Of a DNA stretch of 64,000 bases, positions 10,430 through 21,479 are shown in pieces. Origin of the DNA: Pisaster brevispinus (lineage: Eukaryota; Echinodermata; Asteroidea; Forcipulatida; Asteriidae); assembly GCA_023634235.1 (NCBI GenBank), contig JAMKCF010000002.1, forward strand, positions 12,712,591 to 12,776,590, read 5' to 3'. The notes under the pieces were generated by a model. That model ran no database searches and was not told where the DNA came from. It saw nothing but the letters and a program-made list of their open reading frames with translations. Every line of letters starts with the position of its first letter. Within the stretch, counting starts at the first letter, position 1. Position numbers and translations under genes: made by a program.

Positions 10430-11395
10430 AAATTGATGATAAAACAGTTATTTAGATTGAAGACAGCTTTGTTCCTTTAGTCGAGAAAAGTTCAATTTGA
10501 AAAACTGTATGAAAGAAAATCTTTAACGAATGGTTAAAAAAAAGTTAAAAGATGCAAATACGTTATTGTCGGGACCAAACATTCTAGCAATCATGTGCAA
10601 TCAATGCTCGGTACATTTCGTGCATTCTTTGGGGTTTTTTTTTTTTTTCGCTTCGAAACTGCAAAACCTGTCAGAATTTCTTTTGATTATATTTTTGTAC
10701 CGTAATCTTAAGAGTTGCGCTGACTCTGAAAGGAACTGGAGCGTAAACAACTCCACGTTTTGATCAGTACCATCTTCAGCTTAAAGACGGGCTGTCTAGC
10801 TTGATTCTGCTTGCTCAAGTAAGGTGTGCAGAATTAATCAGTTATGAACATTAATACAAGACCGCTCGCAAATCGGGCGAGGTCGGCTACGGCTAGCTGT
10901 TGGCTGCAACGGCAGCGTTGAAGAATGGCACTTTTCCAGGGATCTTGCCATAGCCAATGCCGCTAAGTCGGGTTGATCAACAACAACCACCTTTAAGCTG
11001 TCCTACGAATGTGTCTTTAAGATGAATATTTTTTACTGTAATTACATTATAGGGGGTTCCTTCTAACATGGACACACCTCAAGCGAATCATTTACTTAAA
11101 GCTCGGGTTAAAAGAAACTACATGTTCTGGTCTTTCGTAAACCATGTCACATGGAAATATTTCCATTTTACAGTTTGCTCACGTTTGTTTTATTAGGGTA
11201 ATTACAACCCACCTAAATAGGCAGGCGCCAGACGCAATAAGAAACAAAAATTAACAGGGACGTGTCGCCCAATAAAAGCTTCAAGATGTACGACTCTTAA
11301 AATTATCCGCGCCAAAGCAGACTTGTCATGTCAAACCGCGACGTCTAAAGATGCATTGAGTTTATAGATAAATCTGGTAAAACTGTTGATGTTTG
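10430..11395. other. No gene recognised; foldback relic at 10880-10985
   Basis: The segment around 10880-10985 carries GGCTACGGCTAGCTGTTGGC, GCGTTGAAGAATGGC and GCCATAGCCAATGCCGC, a decayed GGCTAC foldback copy. The rest has no recognisable feature. Confidence 0.5.
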
Positions 11396-11404
11396 TGTGT
11401 CCAC

Positions 11405-11502
11405 CAGCTCGACATCACAAAGCACTTAGATTCATCTTAAGATGATTCGTCTGTATATAGCCATTAATAGTGATTTGTATTGTGACATCACACTTCGTTT
11501 AT
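11405..11502 (+). repeat. Dispersed repeat family C, copy 1
   Basis: Blocks CATCACAAAGCACTTAGATT, TCATCTTAAGATGA and GTGATTTGTATTGTGACATC match 22889-22985. It ends immediately before the CTCF-motif element at 11507, and that neighbour is absent from the second copy. Confidence 0.75.
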
Positions 11503-11506
11503 TGAT

Positions 11507-11643
11507 GGGAGACTTTGAAAAGCTAGGTGGCAGCAGACCTATACCAGGTAAATTTCCACCGTTCACGCAGTTTTGAGCATGCGCACATTACTGAAGGATT
11601 TACCCGGTGAGTCTGCTGCCACCTAGCGTCCCAAAATTTCCCC
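11507..11643. mobile_element. MITE family B with CTCF-core-like arms, copy 1
   Basis: Terminal inverted repeats of about 32 bp (11507-11538 and 11611-11643) share GCTAGGTGGCAGCAGAC perfectly. Inner arms GGTAAAT and ATTTACC extend the foldback. CTAGGTGGCAG at 11523-11533 and its reverse complement at 11616-11626 both fit the published CTCF core (SYAGRKGGCRS). A second copy is at 20778-20899 and a fragment at 56113-56135. Confidence 0.8.
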
Positions 11644-11985
11644 ATTAAGATTGAAAAAATCCAATCTTATCTCCTTGTGGAACTGGCCCTCAGTGTCTTT
11701 AAAACACTATTGAACTTTAAAAATAAACTGTAAAGTATGAGGTTAAGTAATGATGGTTATTGACGGATTATGTTACAAACAGGAAAAAAAACTGGAGTAA
11801 ACCGGGAAATTGTTTTCATTTTGTATTACGGTTAGAGGATACTCTTTCAAAATTAAACTGACTCCTTAAGCAACGACACTTTGTTTTATAGGACATTGAT
11901 TCCGCCACAATGATGCATTTGCACATTGTATTTTGCCCGAAGTAAAACAGACAAATCATTGATGTGGTGTCACTTTAAAAGGGGA
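11644..11985. other. No gene or repeat recognised
   Basis: AT-rich sequence with no visible structure. Confidence 0.4.
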
Positions 11986-11989
11986 CACA

Positions 11990-12260
11990 TCTCTGCAAAT
12001 TTTCTTTAATCAAGTCAAGCACGGAGTCCCGAACCGCGACTTGAAATCGGCAATAATTAGAGCCGGTCAGTTAGAGGTTGTTCGTGGGGCTAATTGCCCC
12101 CATCAGACGCTTGGTCTTTAACATTCTCCCCACTGTATCGATGTTGAAGCCTTGATTACAGACTAGGAAATCACCCCTGTCGTGTCCAAGGTCGAGTTCC
12201 GGATTGATGATGCATTAACAGTGACAATTGCTAATCCGTAAACCCCCGGAACGACCTGTC
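11990..12260. promoter_or_regulatory. Candidate homeodomain-rich regulatory block
   Basis: More balanced composition than its flanks. It contains ATAATTAG (12053), a near-palindrome GGGGCTAATTGCCCC (12086-12100), GGATTGATGATGCATTAAC and a K50-type TAATCCG (12232-12238). Site clustering of this type is typical of developmental enhancers. No target gene is visible. Confidence 0.3.
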
Positions 12261-12916
12261 AGGATGAAAAATCGACTTTCAAAGAGGAGATACTAGAATT
12301 TCTTAACATATAGCGCTCGATTTCCCATACCCATTAGCAAGGCTTCCGAAGCAGATTATAAAATATTTACAAATGTAGCCGTCATATTTTAAGAATTCAT
12401 ATTTTCCCGTATTTGCCGGGGAACTTACTGTGTAGTTCCCTATCTAATTTGACTTGTTTTGAAGATTTGAGTGGGTGAACTAAGCGGATAGTGTTAAAGT
12501 ATTTAAAATTGAACTGAATTGTTGCAAGTTAAACACTTGGATAAGTTACAACTTTACTTTTTTTATAATTGAATAAAAAGTGCATTAGAGAGAAAATATC
12601 TTTCAGTCCTTGATAAAATTGGCAGTCACTCCTTCAAAAGGCCCAAGGCTTAAAACATCAACAGATATTTTTCCCTCCATGGATTGTCCTGCCCACACTC
12701 GACCTAGTTGATTCATGAAACGGGCCCTCCGCTTGATTAGTGTACATTTCGTTTTCATTGATTTAAAGTGCACGAAAAGGAGGCTAACTTCCCTTTCCAA
12801 AAGACATCACCGCAAAACTGCTATTGATCACACAACTCAGAAAAACGTGCACCAACATGATGTTCTGCAGTACTACTCTAGTTGTTACGTCACAGCTGAG
12901 GGAGCGAAACACAAGT

Positions 12917-12942
12917 GGGGTGGGGGTGGGGTGGGGTGGGGG
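12917..12942 (+). other. G-quadruplex-forming tract
   Basis: Five runs of four or five G separated by single T bases. This satisfies the classical G4 pattern with one-base loops, the most stable class. Confidence 0.85.
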
Positions 12943-13149
12943 TCCTGTGAACTTAACGATGACACACCCTTGTTTTTGTTTTGTTTGTTTATTTTGTGTA
13001 CGGAGTTTCAGCCTTACTGTTTGCTTTAGGCTACAGGAATACCTTTTCAAAGTAACCTTCTTCTTCTTTTTTAACGTCGAGCCTTTGCTTAATTGCTTGG
13101 AATGATCAGATGTAAAAGCAAATTCTTTGAAAGTAATATTGTGTCCGAA

Positions 13150-13262
13150 TTGGTGGCTTCGGCAGTCGCTATGGCTGGGACGCCCAAAAGTCCCATTGTT
13201 CAACGTTGTCGTTGCGGGCAACGGCCATAGCCATAGCTGAAGCCGCTATATTCAGACGTGGC
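13150..13262. mobile_element. Foldback GGCTAC family, copy
   Basis: The left arm has GGCTTCGGCAGTCGCTATGG and the right arm CCATAGCCATAGCTGAAGCC, with CATTGTTCAACGTTG between them. This is the same design as the 26.9 kb copy, with weaker arms. Confidence 0.65.
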
Positions 13263-13269
13263 ATTAGCA

Positions 13270-14375
13270 TCGGAAGGATACATGAAAATTGCATGGAAAA
13301 ATGTTTGTCTTTTTTCTCTGAACGAGTTTTGACAGATGATGCTGTTTTACAAAAACAAAAACGTGTAAAAACTTTCGCACATGCCACGGACAGTGCACAA
13401 CATACCTCTAACGTCAAAAATTGTGTGTGCATGGCTTATGGACGTCCGTTAAATGGACGTCCATTAAAGATGGACTTGAATTAATGTCGGGATCCCGACA
13501 ATAATTCTTTTTTTGTAATTAACTACCACTATTTATTGGCGTGTTTTTTTTGGGGGGGGGTTTGTCGTGGAATACCTTAAAGGAAAGCTTTTTACTTCTT
13601 GGAATCTATAAGAAAAAATAGCTGTTTAAAATTTGAACCAAAATTTTGGGGACAAATAGGGCAAACATGGAGCCTAGCATGTTTAAGGACGATTTATGCT
13701 ATAGACTTGAAACCTAACATAACTACTGTTTATCTCAAAGCTATAATCCCTAAAGGTTGTCAAAGTCTTCAAAAAGTTACCGATGCTCTGAACCAATCTT
13801 TGGACCATTTTCTCTAAGTCTCACTTGCTTTGTCAATCCTCGAGTGAAAACTAACTTGTACCAACAACCCTCTCATCACGAAGCTCGGTTACTGAAGAAC
13901 ACATACTCCTCCCGCAGGGTTCCTAAGAATTGCACCATTTAATCCCTCTAAACTTTGGAACATCCGGCACTTGGCCCAGAGCAACCGAATATTTTAAGAC
14001 GCGGAGATGTAATCCAATCTTAGGAAATTAATTAAAAGACAAGACTAAAGTCGGATTAATCTCTCGGACAAGTTGAATCCGTCTTAGTCTAAGGGGATTG
14101 ATGATTCTGACGTAAATAGCAAGCGGCTAAGCTTACAGCCTCATGATGTGAAGCTCTAAGAGGGGACACCTGGTTTGGGATTTATTAGAGAACATGAAAG
14201 ATGACAGCCTTTAATGAGACTCTGTGTTGATAGCCCTAAAGAAGTTGCCGATCGGAATTAGCGAAGGCACTTGTATGTTTTACTTCACTCTCTGAAAGAG
14301 AGATCGTTGCTAGCTCTCGTTCCTTCCTTTTTATGTAATTATAAAACTCATCAGACAAATGAAACATACGGCTGA
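13270..14375. other. No gene recognised
   Basis: Local palindromes include TGTCGGGATCCCGACA (13485-13500) and GGACGTCC repeats (13441-13465). A TCGGATTAATCTC site (about 14052) is Otx/bicoid-like. No coding exon was seen. Confidence 0.4.
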
Positions 14376-14377
14376 GA

Positions 14378-14480
14378 TCTTCTGAGGACAAACTTCTTTG
14401 TACTGTTCCTATAAGGGTTCAAAATCCATCGATGGTATCTTTTTGAAAAGCTGTCCACAAACTTTGGAACCTCGTTCAAC
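14378..14480 (+). pseudogene. LINE reverse-transcriptase C-terminal relic
   Basis: One frame reads EDKLLCTVPIRVQNPSMVSF, a stop, then KAVHKLWNLVQHQG. This resembles the conserved tail after the RT domain of many L2/CR1-type LINEs (LL..P......G...F...A...LWN.LP). The in-frame stop and short length mark a dead fragment. A SINE fragment follows directly. Confidence 0.45.
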
Positions 14481-14487
14481 ATCAGGG

Positions 14488-14605
14488 ACGCCACACGTAG
14501 GACCTGTGTATACGTGCACGTAAAAGAACCCAGTTACGCCTATCGATACGAGAAGGGGGTTTGATAAGGTGCTATAAAAGTCGGTCTCATAATAAAGTAA
14601 AAATT
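14488..14605 (+). mobile_element. SINE 3' portion, partial copy
   Basis: GCACGTAAAAGAACCCAGTT, CCTATCGATACGAGAAGGG and GTCGGTCTCATAATAAAG align with the body and 3' end of the tRNA-Leu-derived SINE at 59014-59315. The tRNA head is missing. Confidence 0.7.
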
Positions 14606-14609
14606 CAAC

Positions 14610-16475
14610 AGCCTGTCATAACATATTTCTTTTCGAGTACCTTAATACTGAGCTCCGTGCACGAAGACTACATAATTTTTATAATTAAGATACCCTAGTA
14701 TTTTATTTGTCTATTATTAGAAAGTGTTTTGATCTCTGTTGCAAAAGCCATTTGTAATTATATTTATTATTATCAATTATTATTAATAATAACACGTTTC
14801 AGACATGTTTTTCTCCAACAAAAAATAAGGAACATGTTGCGTAAAGTCGAGGCCGGAAGGGAACAATAGTCTGATCCCGTGCGAGTTCATTTACAAATTA
14901 GCAATCCACCAATTCAGGGTAACAGACGAAAGTGACCACACAGTAATAATAAAATATACGATATCCAATGCAGAATTACTGTAATTCAATTTTTTTCCCG
15001 TCTCTCTCTCAGCCTCTCTCATTTGGGCTGCAGGCAATGTTCTGAAATGATATCACTCGTTATTCGGTCTGCTGTTGAGTGAGTATCGATATCAGACCAA
15101 ATCACGCACACGCAGCAAAAAAAAAAGAAGAAGAAAAAAACGAGAAAAAAACTAGAAACCACATTGCTAAAATACCTGCGGTAAAAAGAAAATGATACGT
15201 GTATTTTTGTGCATTACCGGTACGCCATAAAAGAAGACGTGAATCCTTTGAAATTATCCAAGTGCAGGGTTAAAAGGGGGGGGGTCGGTTTTAAAAAAAA
15301 TGAAGACAGTTTCGATCCAGCAAGTTGTGCTCTCTACACCCCCTTTCAAATTTGTCTGCGTTCGTAACAGTCTTGTAATTCTTGCGGAGTTGTCTATCGA
15401 TCTGACGGTGTACACAATGAACATAGCGCAATGATTTTCCCCCAAGCCTGGTGCCAATGTGAATTGAATTGGTTACCTTCGTTCACATCGAATGTGACTC
15501 TTGTTTAGCGCACTGTTTTGGGCTGTACTATTTCAGGTCGCAGCCTATACTGGACACAATATTACCCTTAAACGAACGGGGCGGCACTAACATGATATAT
15601 ATATATATATATATATACATTTTAATGTTGGAAAAAATCTTGATGAATTAGAAACTGTATATAGATGCGCTGATATGGAGTGACTAAAATGTTGCATTTT
15701 GAAGGATGCCATATTCATTAACTATGACAGCATTTAAGAAAGTAACGTCTGAATAGTCTAAACAATTCTAATGTGTAACATCGTATAGTTTCTTAGAGGA
15801 AATAGCCCAGTTTTTCGTTAGAGTAGAACTGCTAGGCACACCAACTCACATATTTTCATGATAAGTTGTTTTAAGGCGGGGTCATAGATTGGTTCTTGTT
15901 AACTTAGTGCTGATTTGTATTGAGAACATTATCAATAAAGATACAATGAAATTGATCTGAGAAAGTTTCAGCTGAATACAGTGTCTTGTTGAGAAAACAG
16001 CAAATTTTCATCAAGAACGTCGAAAAAATACAGCATTGTGATGCTGTAAACTCTTGAAAACATGTACACACTCTAAAGCACGTCTAGTTATAATTGTAGC
16101 AAACAATGAATGCTGTATTGAACGCAAAAACTCAAAACAGGAATTCTAAAGAGGATACCTCTATTGAATGTACTGTCTGTATATTAATTCCTCATTCTTT
16201 AGCAATTATAAAAACGGTGGCGTAACCGGGAGCAGGGGCGGGAGCCCCCCCCCCTCTTGTACCCCCAAGTGAGATCGAAATAATGCACAAATGAATGGTT
16301 TTTAAGAGAGTCTGTTTAATGCTAAGAAAAAATGCCGACACAGCATTGGAACGATTTATAATTTGATTTAAAGAGGGCACCTTGTCCGATTGCATTTTAT
16401 TGAAGTTATTTTGCCAACGATTGCAATACGCTAACCAATTGAAATGCGCGGTACCAGCTGCTTATTACGGGATTC
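14610..16475. other. No gene recognised; (TA)n at 15594-15617
   Basis: AT-rich DNA with a short TA microsatellite, poly-A at about 15117-15150 and a G-run at 15277-15285. CAATAAAGATACAATG at about 15932 may be a retroelement 3' tail. Confidence 0.45.
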
Positions 16476-16477
16476 GA

Positions 16478-16605
16478 TTTGGCCTCTGTGGACTACCGGA
16501 TGAGGCGTCGGCTCTAGAATGCAGGGCCCCGGGTTCGAATCCATGTGGTCCCCCCCCCCCCGAAGTACTCGGGAAGACTGTGTGTGGTTACCATACATCT
16601 ATATA
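16478..16605 (+). mobile_element. tRNA-derived SINE, partial
   Basis: A perfect B box (GGTTCGAATCC, 16532-16542) and a degenerate A box (TGGCCTCTGTGG from 16480) are spaced as in a tRNA. The tRNA cannot fold properly and a C-run interrupts the body, so this is a SINE relic and not a tRNA gene. Confidence 0.65.
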
Positions 16606-16609
16606 AGGG

Positions 16610-17218
16610 TTACTAATAGTACTACTGCTGCTACACGTAACACTAATATTTGTAAACGATGCAATCAAATCAATTAAATTAAAATGACACACTTTTTTTG
16701 CCAAGCATACCTACAGAACATTTGCTTTGCCAGTGTTCATATTTTGCCTACCTTTGGGTTGACCTTACCCGAGGTTTACAAGTCAAGCTATCTCGTGTTG
16801 ACGTTTACGAGATCAACATTTGCATAGTTCCCCCCCGCATATGAACCAACTTGTACAAAGTAATAGTAAACGGGACTCCAGTAACTCAACATTAATTTTG
16901 TTTAATCTGGGTTGTCCAAGGGGGTAACAACTCGCTCGCTAAACATCGGGTACAATGCAGGTGCCCCGATTTTCAAGCAGCGCAAATTGATTCAATCCAA
17001 GAGCCCCCACCCCCCCCCCCCTCGACTGGACGCTGAAGCTATCCCTCAATGAGTTGGCCCTGAATATAGTAAATGCAAGACATACTGTTGTCGCAATTGA
17101 GTTACTTTTTCGTTCTACACTCGGAAAACATTATGATGAGTTAAAAAAATGAAAAAGGACTAAAAATGAATAATGAATCTGTGCATGAACTGTAAAGGGG
17201 GAAAAATGAATTAGCTAT
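16610..17218. other. No gene or repeat recognised
   Basis: Contains C-runs near 16831 and 17009-17021. No coding signal was seen. Confidence 0.4.
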
Positions 17219-17221
17219 AAT

Positions 17222-17330
17222 TGCAAACTACTTATAATCAAAAGGACGTGTAGTGTAAATGCAAAAACATGTGAGTAATGACCTCACGTTTCGACCTTAG
17301 TAGAGCCTTCCTCAAAGGCTAAAATAAATG
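17222..17330 (-). mobile_element. Hammerhead-like GAAACGTC repeat, copy 2 (minus)
   Basis: On the minus strand it reads AGCCTTTGAGGAAGGCTCTA, then AAGGTCGAAACGTGAGG, then the shared GCATTTACACTACACGTCCT tail. The GTC cleavage triplet is mutated to GTG. It aligns along its length with 10305-10425 and 43917-44025. Confidence 0.6.
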
Positions 17331-17456
17331 CTGCATTGGGGTCTAAAAGTAAAGCCATTTAATATTTTTTTCCTAAGAATTAGTCGCAGCTGAATTGATA
17401 ACTGAGTACAATGCAGTCGAGGCTATTTTTTGCCTGTGCCAGCATTTTCATTTCAG

Positions 17457-17667
17457 GATGTCAGCCGAAGCCAACAGCAACAACAGCATTGTTCAATTCT
17501 GACTCGAGCACCGAACACAGCAGACAATCAACGCTCTCTCAAATTCAATATTGAAACCAGAGGATATCCACAAAAGATGAATCCAGTCAAACGATTGCAT
17601 TTTCATTTGGTTGTCTCCAAAGACAATGGAACCAGCCCCCTCTTTGAATTGCAGTCGATGGTTTTAG
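17457..17667 (+). CDS. Candidate exon, unknown protein with Gln run
   Basis: A strong acceptor (CCAGCATTTTCATTTCAG) is followed by 211 open nucleotides ending at TTTTAG before GTCAGC, a usable donor; without splicing the frame stops four codons on. The frame begins DVSRSQQQQQHCSIL, is rich in Ser/Asn/Lys and includes KRLHFHLVVSKDNGTSP. No domain is recognised. Leftover phase is one base. The elevated GC content supports exon status weakly; chance is possible. Confidence 0.25.
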
Positions 17668-17679
17668 GTCAGCAAGTGT

Positions 17680-18750
17680 AATACCGGAATTGTTGATTAT
17701 AGAAAACGTACACAAAAATCCCTGGTTTTTCTATTTAATTAACAAGTGCGCCTATAAGTAGAGATTTCCTTTTTTTTTTTTTTTATCAGCGTAGATTTTA
17801 ATGGATTTGTGTGATTGGTGAAATGTATATGGTTTGTTTTGGGTTCGATGTACAGGGTTTGTATTGACCCAAATTACATGACGTCATCACCGACGATGGA
17901 TTTGCTGCGCCATTTTGGGATTCAGATTCCCCATGGGTTACTGCTCTTCGGGTTTTCTTTTTTCTTTTCTTTCTTTTTTTTGGGGGGGGGTTGCTAGCAA
18001 ATAAACATGTTTAACAATTATTTATCCCTTTTAGGCTGCTCTTGGCTTCCGATCATGGTCTCTGACACTGTTTTTCAGGTATTTGTTTCTTCTGAATTTA
18101 GCTGATAATGAAGTCTACTTTGTCAAAATCCTTTCGTGAAATAGATGTTTCTCTTGACCTTTGATCTGTCATGTTTTTTGTTTACGTCCGTTGTTAGTTT
18201 GTTGTGAACTATTCCGCTGGGTAACTATTTTCTTTGTTGGCAGCATGTACATTGAGCCCTTGCCTGCCCTTTTACTACTGATTAGTACACTACCTAACCC
18301 ACAATAACGTACATCAATTCTTTTCGTCTCCATGCCCTTACAAATTTCCCAGCCTCATTGGCCCTACGGCTGTATGACCCATTCCCCATCAGTCTCCATT
18401 TCAGCTCCATTGTACATTTTTTTTGTATTATCTCCCATTAAAATTGTAACTGATATTTGATAAAGTAGAACATAAATTGCAGTTGAAGTTGAAAAACAAA
18501 CTGTATAAGTACATTGTGCTTATCAGAGTGATTTGCAAGGCGAAAAAAAACAACAACAACAGGGGATTAATCAAGCAATGTACTGGCACAGTATGAGTGT
18601 AGTTTTACCTTGTCGAGCATGATTTATCTGATTTAGGTATCGCGTTGTTCAACTGTAGCACTCGAAGCTGTCAAAAACGTGTATCCACACTTTGTGTGTA
18701 TCCGCCATGTACCGGTACGTGAAGTAACAATCATGTGGAAGTCTTAAGTT
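17680..18750. other. No gene recognised
   Basis: Poly-T tracts (17770-17785, 17955-17980), a G-run (17982-17990) and a short CAA repeat (about 18550). Otherwise featureless. Confidence 0.4.
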
Positions 18751-18755
18751 CTCAG

Positions 18756-18861
18756 GGGAAAAGTGTGACAGACCCCACCAACAGTGTGACCATCGGATTC
18801 CGACTCGCAAGATCCAAACAATTGCTTTACTTTACTCATTTCCCAGAACAATGCGTTTTAG
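18756..18861 (+). CDS. Candidate exon, unknown protein
   Basis: 106 nt are open in the phase-0 frame between a modest acceptor (TTAAGTTCTCAG) and a strong donor (TTTTAG followed by GTAAAG). It reads GKSVTDPTNSVTIGFRLA and continues to FPEQCVL. The family is not recognised, and it rests only on splice-like boundaries and an open frame. Confidence 0.18.
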
Positions 18862-19067
18862 GTAAAGCAATTATTTCAAGGGAAGTTTCCCGCTATGGCC
18901 ATCTTCAACGGCATGTATGTGTAAAGCTGCGAACGTGTATGCCCAATCTTACCAATAATGCACGTGGTTTTAAAATAACACATGATCGGGCCTTATGGTG
19001 CTTTATCACACACAACTTTCATTCACTGATATCCCCATACAGCACATCCAATAGGTACCAGCGCCCA

Positions 19068-19245
19068 ATTTCATAGAGCTGCTTAAACACAGTTTCTTAC
19101 CAGAATATAGTTACCAGCCAAAACGTCACACAACATGTACCATTTTTTGTGACTGGTATACTGCTGATTTTTGCTTCAGCAGAAAACTCTATTATACAAC
19201 ATTTGCTGCTTTTTAAGCAGCTGAGTGAAATGGGCCCTGATGAAA
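19068..19245 (-). mobile_element. MITE family A, copy (minus)
   Basis: Ends CAATTTCATAGAGCTGCTTA and TAAGCAGCTGAGTGAAATGG form the inverted repeat. The interior has the shared GTTACCAGCCAAAA and GTGACTGGTATACTGCTG blocks in minus orientation. Confidence 0.85.
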
Positions 19246-19373
19246 CTGTGTTTCCTTCAGTCAAACGCACCGCCCAATGGTGATGCATGAGGAGAGGGTA
19301 GCAGCTTTTTAAATTGATTGTTAATTGACGCTGAAACCTGTGTACAGTATGAAACAAATGACTTTCTCGGCAC

Positions 19374-19617
19374 CATGCACGACTTAAACAAGCATATCGA
19401 GGATCGAGACGCCACTTGCAACGTGCACAGTGACGGAATGCGGCAATCAGTTGACTTGACAAGACGTAGGTCACCTTGCAACGTATCTTTTGATTGCACC
19501 CTCCCAGAGATTGATTACTCCGATGCTTCTAAACAGTTAATAAAAAAGCAAATCCGTGGAAAGGACGAATACTGGATGGATTGTAGTGTAAGAGGTGTGA
19601 TTATAGGCAGGTGGTGA
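19374..19617 (+). CDS. Unrecognised ORF, possible exon
   Basis: From ATG at 19374 the frame runs about 80 codons to a stop and is acidic and Cys-containing, with MHDLNKHIEDRDATCNVHSD near the start and ASKQLIKKQIRGKDEYWMDC near the end. GC content is above the surroundings. A possible donor (TAGT followed by GTAAGA, near 19587) would end it after ...YWMDC. The opposite strand is also open here, which weakens the call. No family is recognised. Confidence 0.22.
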
Positions 19618-19619
19618 AG

Positions 19620-20775
19620 GGTTTGAGTTGAGTCCGGATTGCGAGTCGTGTGCTCCAACCGGCTTCGAACCTTCACCTGCCGCACTCCGTGATGATACGA
19701 GTGATAAAACCCATTTAACATTTTGAGAATGTGAGCCACAATGCTTCCAGGATGAGTTTGTCGTGTACTTTTGTTAATCAAAATACCAAGCTTAATGACG
19801 AAATGTGACGGGAATACACGGATCTGTAACATGGGTATCCTGTTTTCTCCAAGTGCCGTCATTCCCCAGAAAAGAAGATAGACTTTAGATATTGATTATT
19901 AATCAAGTTGGGAAAAAAATAAAGGATGATGATCAATCATTCAGTTAGCTGTTAATCTATACACAATTTATGCGACCTTAAAATTGCTATAAAGTCATAA
20001 TTATCAGTATTGGCGGGCTGCACCTGACCTAAAGCAACTTAGCGTTAACTGCATCTTCCTAAATGTCTTTGATTTTCACTCAAACTCAGATTTGATATGA
20101 CCTTGCTTCAGTGTTGACATAGCGACATGCGCAAGAGGAATACATCATGCATTCTGATGAATTACGTCATTCTCGAATCAGCCAATCAATTTTGCCCACG
20201 ATACCATCTTTTGGCATGCTATACTATGGAAGAGTTAGTGGTTGGACGGCGAAAAAGTTCAATGCACGTCCAGCAGCTGTCTCGGTGTACGGATATTCCC
20301 GGATATGCGCCACTTTTAACAATGATTTGCGCATTTTTAAACAAAAAAGTCAAAAATGAAACCGAGTTGCACGCGCAGGCAAAAACACTTTCAACATGTG
20401 TAAACTATGTGACGTCAGCAAGTCAGCTCGTCCTGGGTCGTACCTGTCCAATCTCCAATGAATTGTACATTAATAGCACAGCAGCAGACTGTGCATAACT
20501 CGGACCCTTGATTCTTCATCCAAGCCTCGTAATTGTCGGTACGGTTGTCAAGCTTTTCATTCTTGGTGAACCGCATTGATTAGCCCGTGCGGCTACACGT
20601 TCGACGCACTCCCGCCCTTTTTAATTTTGACCTTGTCACATTTTCAAATGACCGAATGTATCTACAAAGATAACACAATTAAGTCCTATAACCACAGCGG
20701 TGTACTGTAACAAAAGACAAGTTGATGAGCACAGCTCTACGATTGTACATCTGTATTTCTTTCCCGAGCTTGGCA
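19620..20775. other. No gene recognised
   Basis: A 123-codon plus frame (20127-20498) overlaps a second open frame and has no domain. A TGACGTCA and a CCAATCA lie within it. I see nothing firm. Confidence 0.4.
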
Positions 20776-20777
20776 AT

Positions 20778-20897
20778 GGGAGACTTTGAAACGCTAGGTG
20801 GCAGCAGACTTTCAAGGTAAAACTCCATTGTTTACGTAGTTCTGGGCATGTGCACAGTTCCAATAACAATGGATTTACCTAGTAAAGCTGCTATCTC
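20778..20897 (+). mobile_element. MITE family B with CTCF-core-like motif, copy 2
   Basis: The left arm matches copy 1 (GGGAGACTTTGAAACGCTAG then GTGGCAGCAGAC), with CTAGGTGGCAG at 20794-20804. The right arm is decayed (GGATTTACCTAGTAAAGCTG) and abuts a family A element. Confidence 0.75.
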
Positions 20898-21073
20898 CTG
20901 GGCCCAATTTCTTATAGCTGCCTAAGCAAAAAAATATGCTGAACAACTTTCTGCTAAGCAAGAATAAATAGGATACCAGTCACAGATTGTTCATATGGCA
21001 TGGTGTTTTGGCGGCCAACCTTATTCTGGTAAGGATACTTTATTTGTGCTTCAGCAGCTCTAAAAATTATTGG
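20898..21073 (+). mobile_element. MITE family A, copy
   Basis: GGGCCCAATTTCTTATAGCT on the left and CAGCTCTAAAAATTATTGGG on the right, with CTGCTAAGCAAGAATAAATA, ACCAGTCACAGATTGTTCAT and GGCGGCCAACCTTATTCTGG inside. Confidence 0.85.
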
Positions 21074-21164
21074 GTCTTGGTATCCTCAAAAGTCCCATTT
21101 TGAATCTATCACCTCTTTGATGGGTTCCCTTAAAGTCGTGTTAAGGTGTGGGCCACTTTCCTCT

Positions 21165-21310
21165 TTGTTTGTATGTTTGTTTTGTTTGTTTGTTTGTTTG
21201 GGTTTTTTTTCTTTGCTTGCTTGTTTGCTTGCTTGCTTGCTTGATTGCTTGTTTGCTTGTTTGCTTGCTTGATCGCTCGCTCACTCGCTCGCTCGCTCGC
21301 TCGCTCGCTC

Positions 21311-21408
<98 letters not shown>

Positions 21409-21475
21409 GTGTTTGCTGGGGTGTTGGGGTCTTTGTTTGTTTATTTGTTGGGGTGTTTGTTTGTTTGTTTAATAC
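21165..21475. repeat. (GCTT)n / (GCTC)n microsatellite flanked by (TTTG)n
   Basis: About 200 bp of GCTT repeats (21210-21412) contain a GCTC/GCTT block, with TTTG-rich flanks. All three plus frames are open and give Leu-Ala-Cys repeats, which is expected from a tetranucleotide repeat with no stops. Confidence 0.95.
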
Positions 21476-21479
21476 TTAT

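Noticed and set aside
12784..13484. Overlapping 145-, 104-, 93-, 92- and 87-codon frames
   Set aside because: They overlap one another on both strands across a G-rich tract and a foldback element, and none has a domain or splice support.
20127..20498. 123-codon plus-strand frame
   Set aside because: It overlaps a second open frame and has no domain, signal peptide or splice context.
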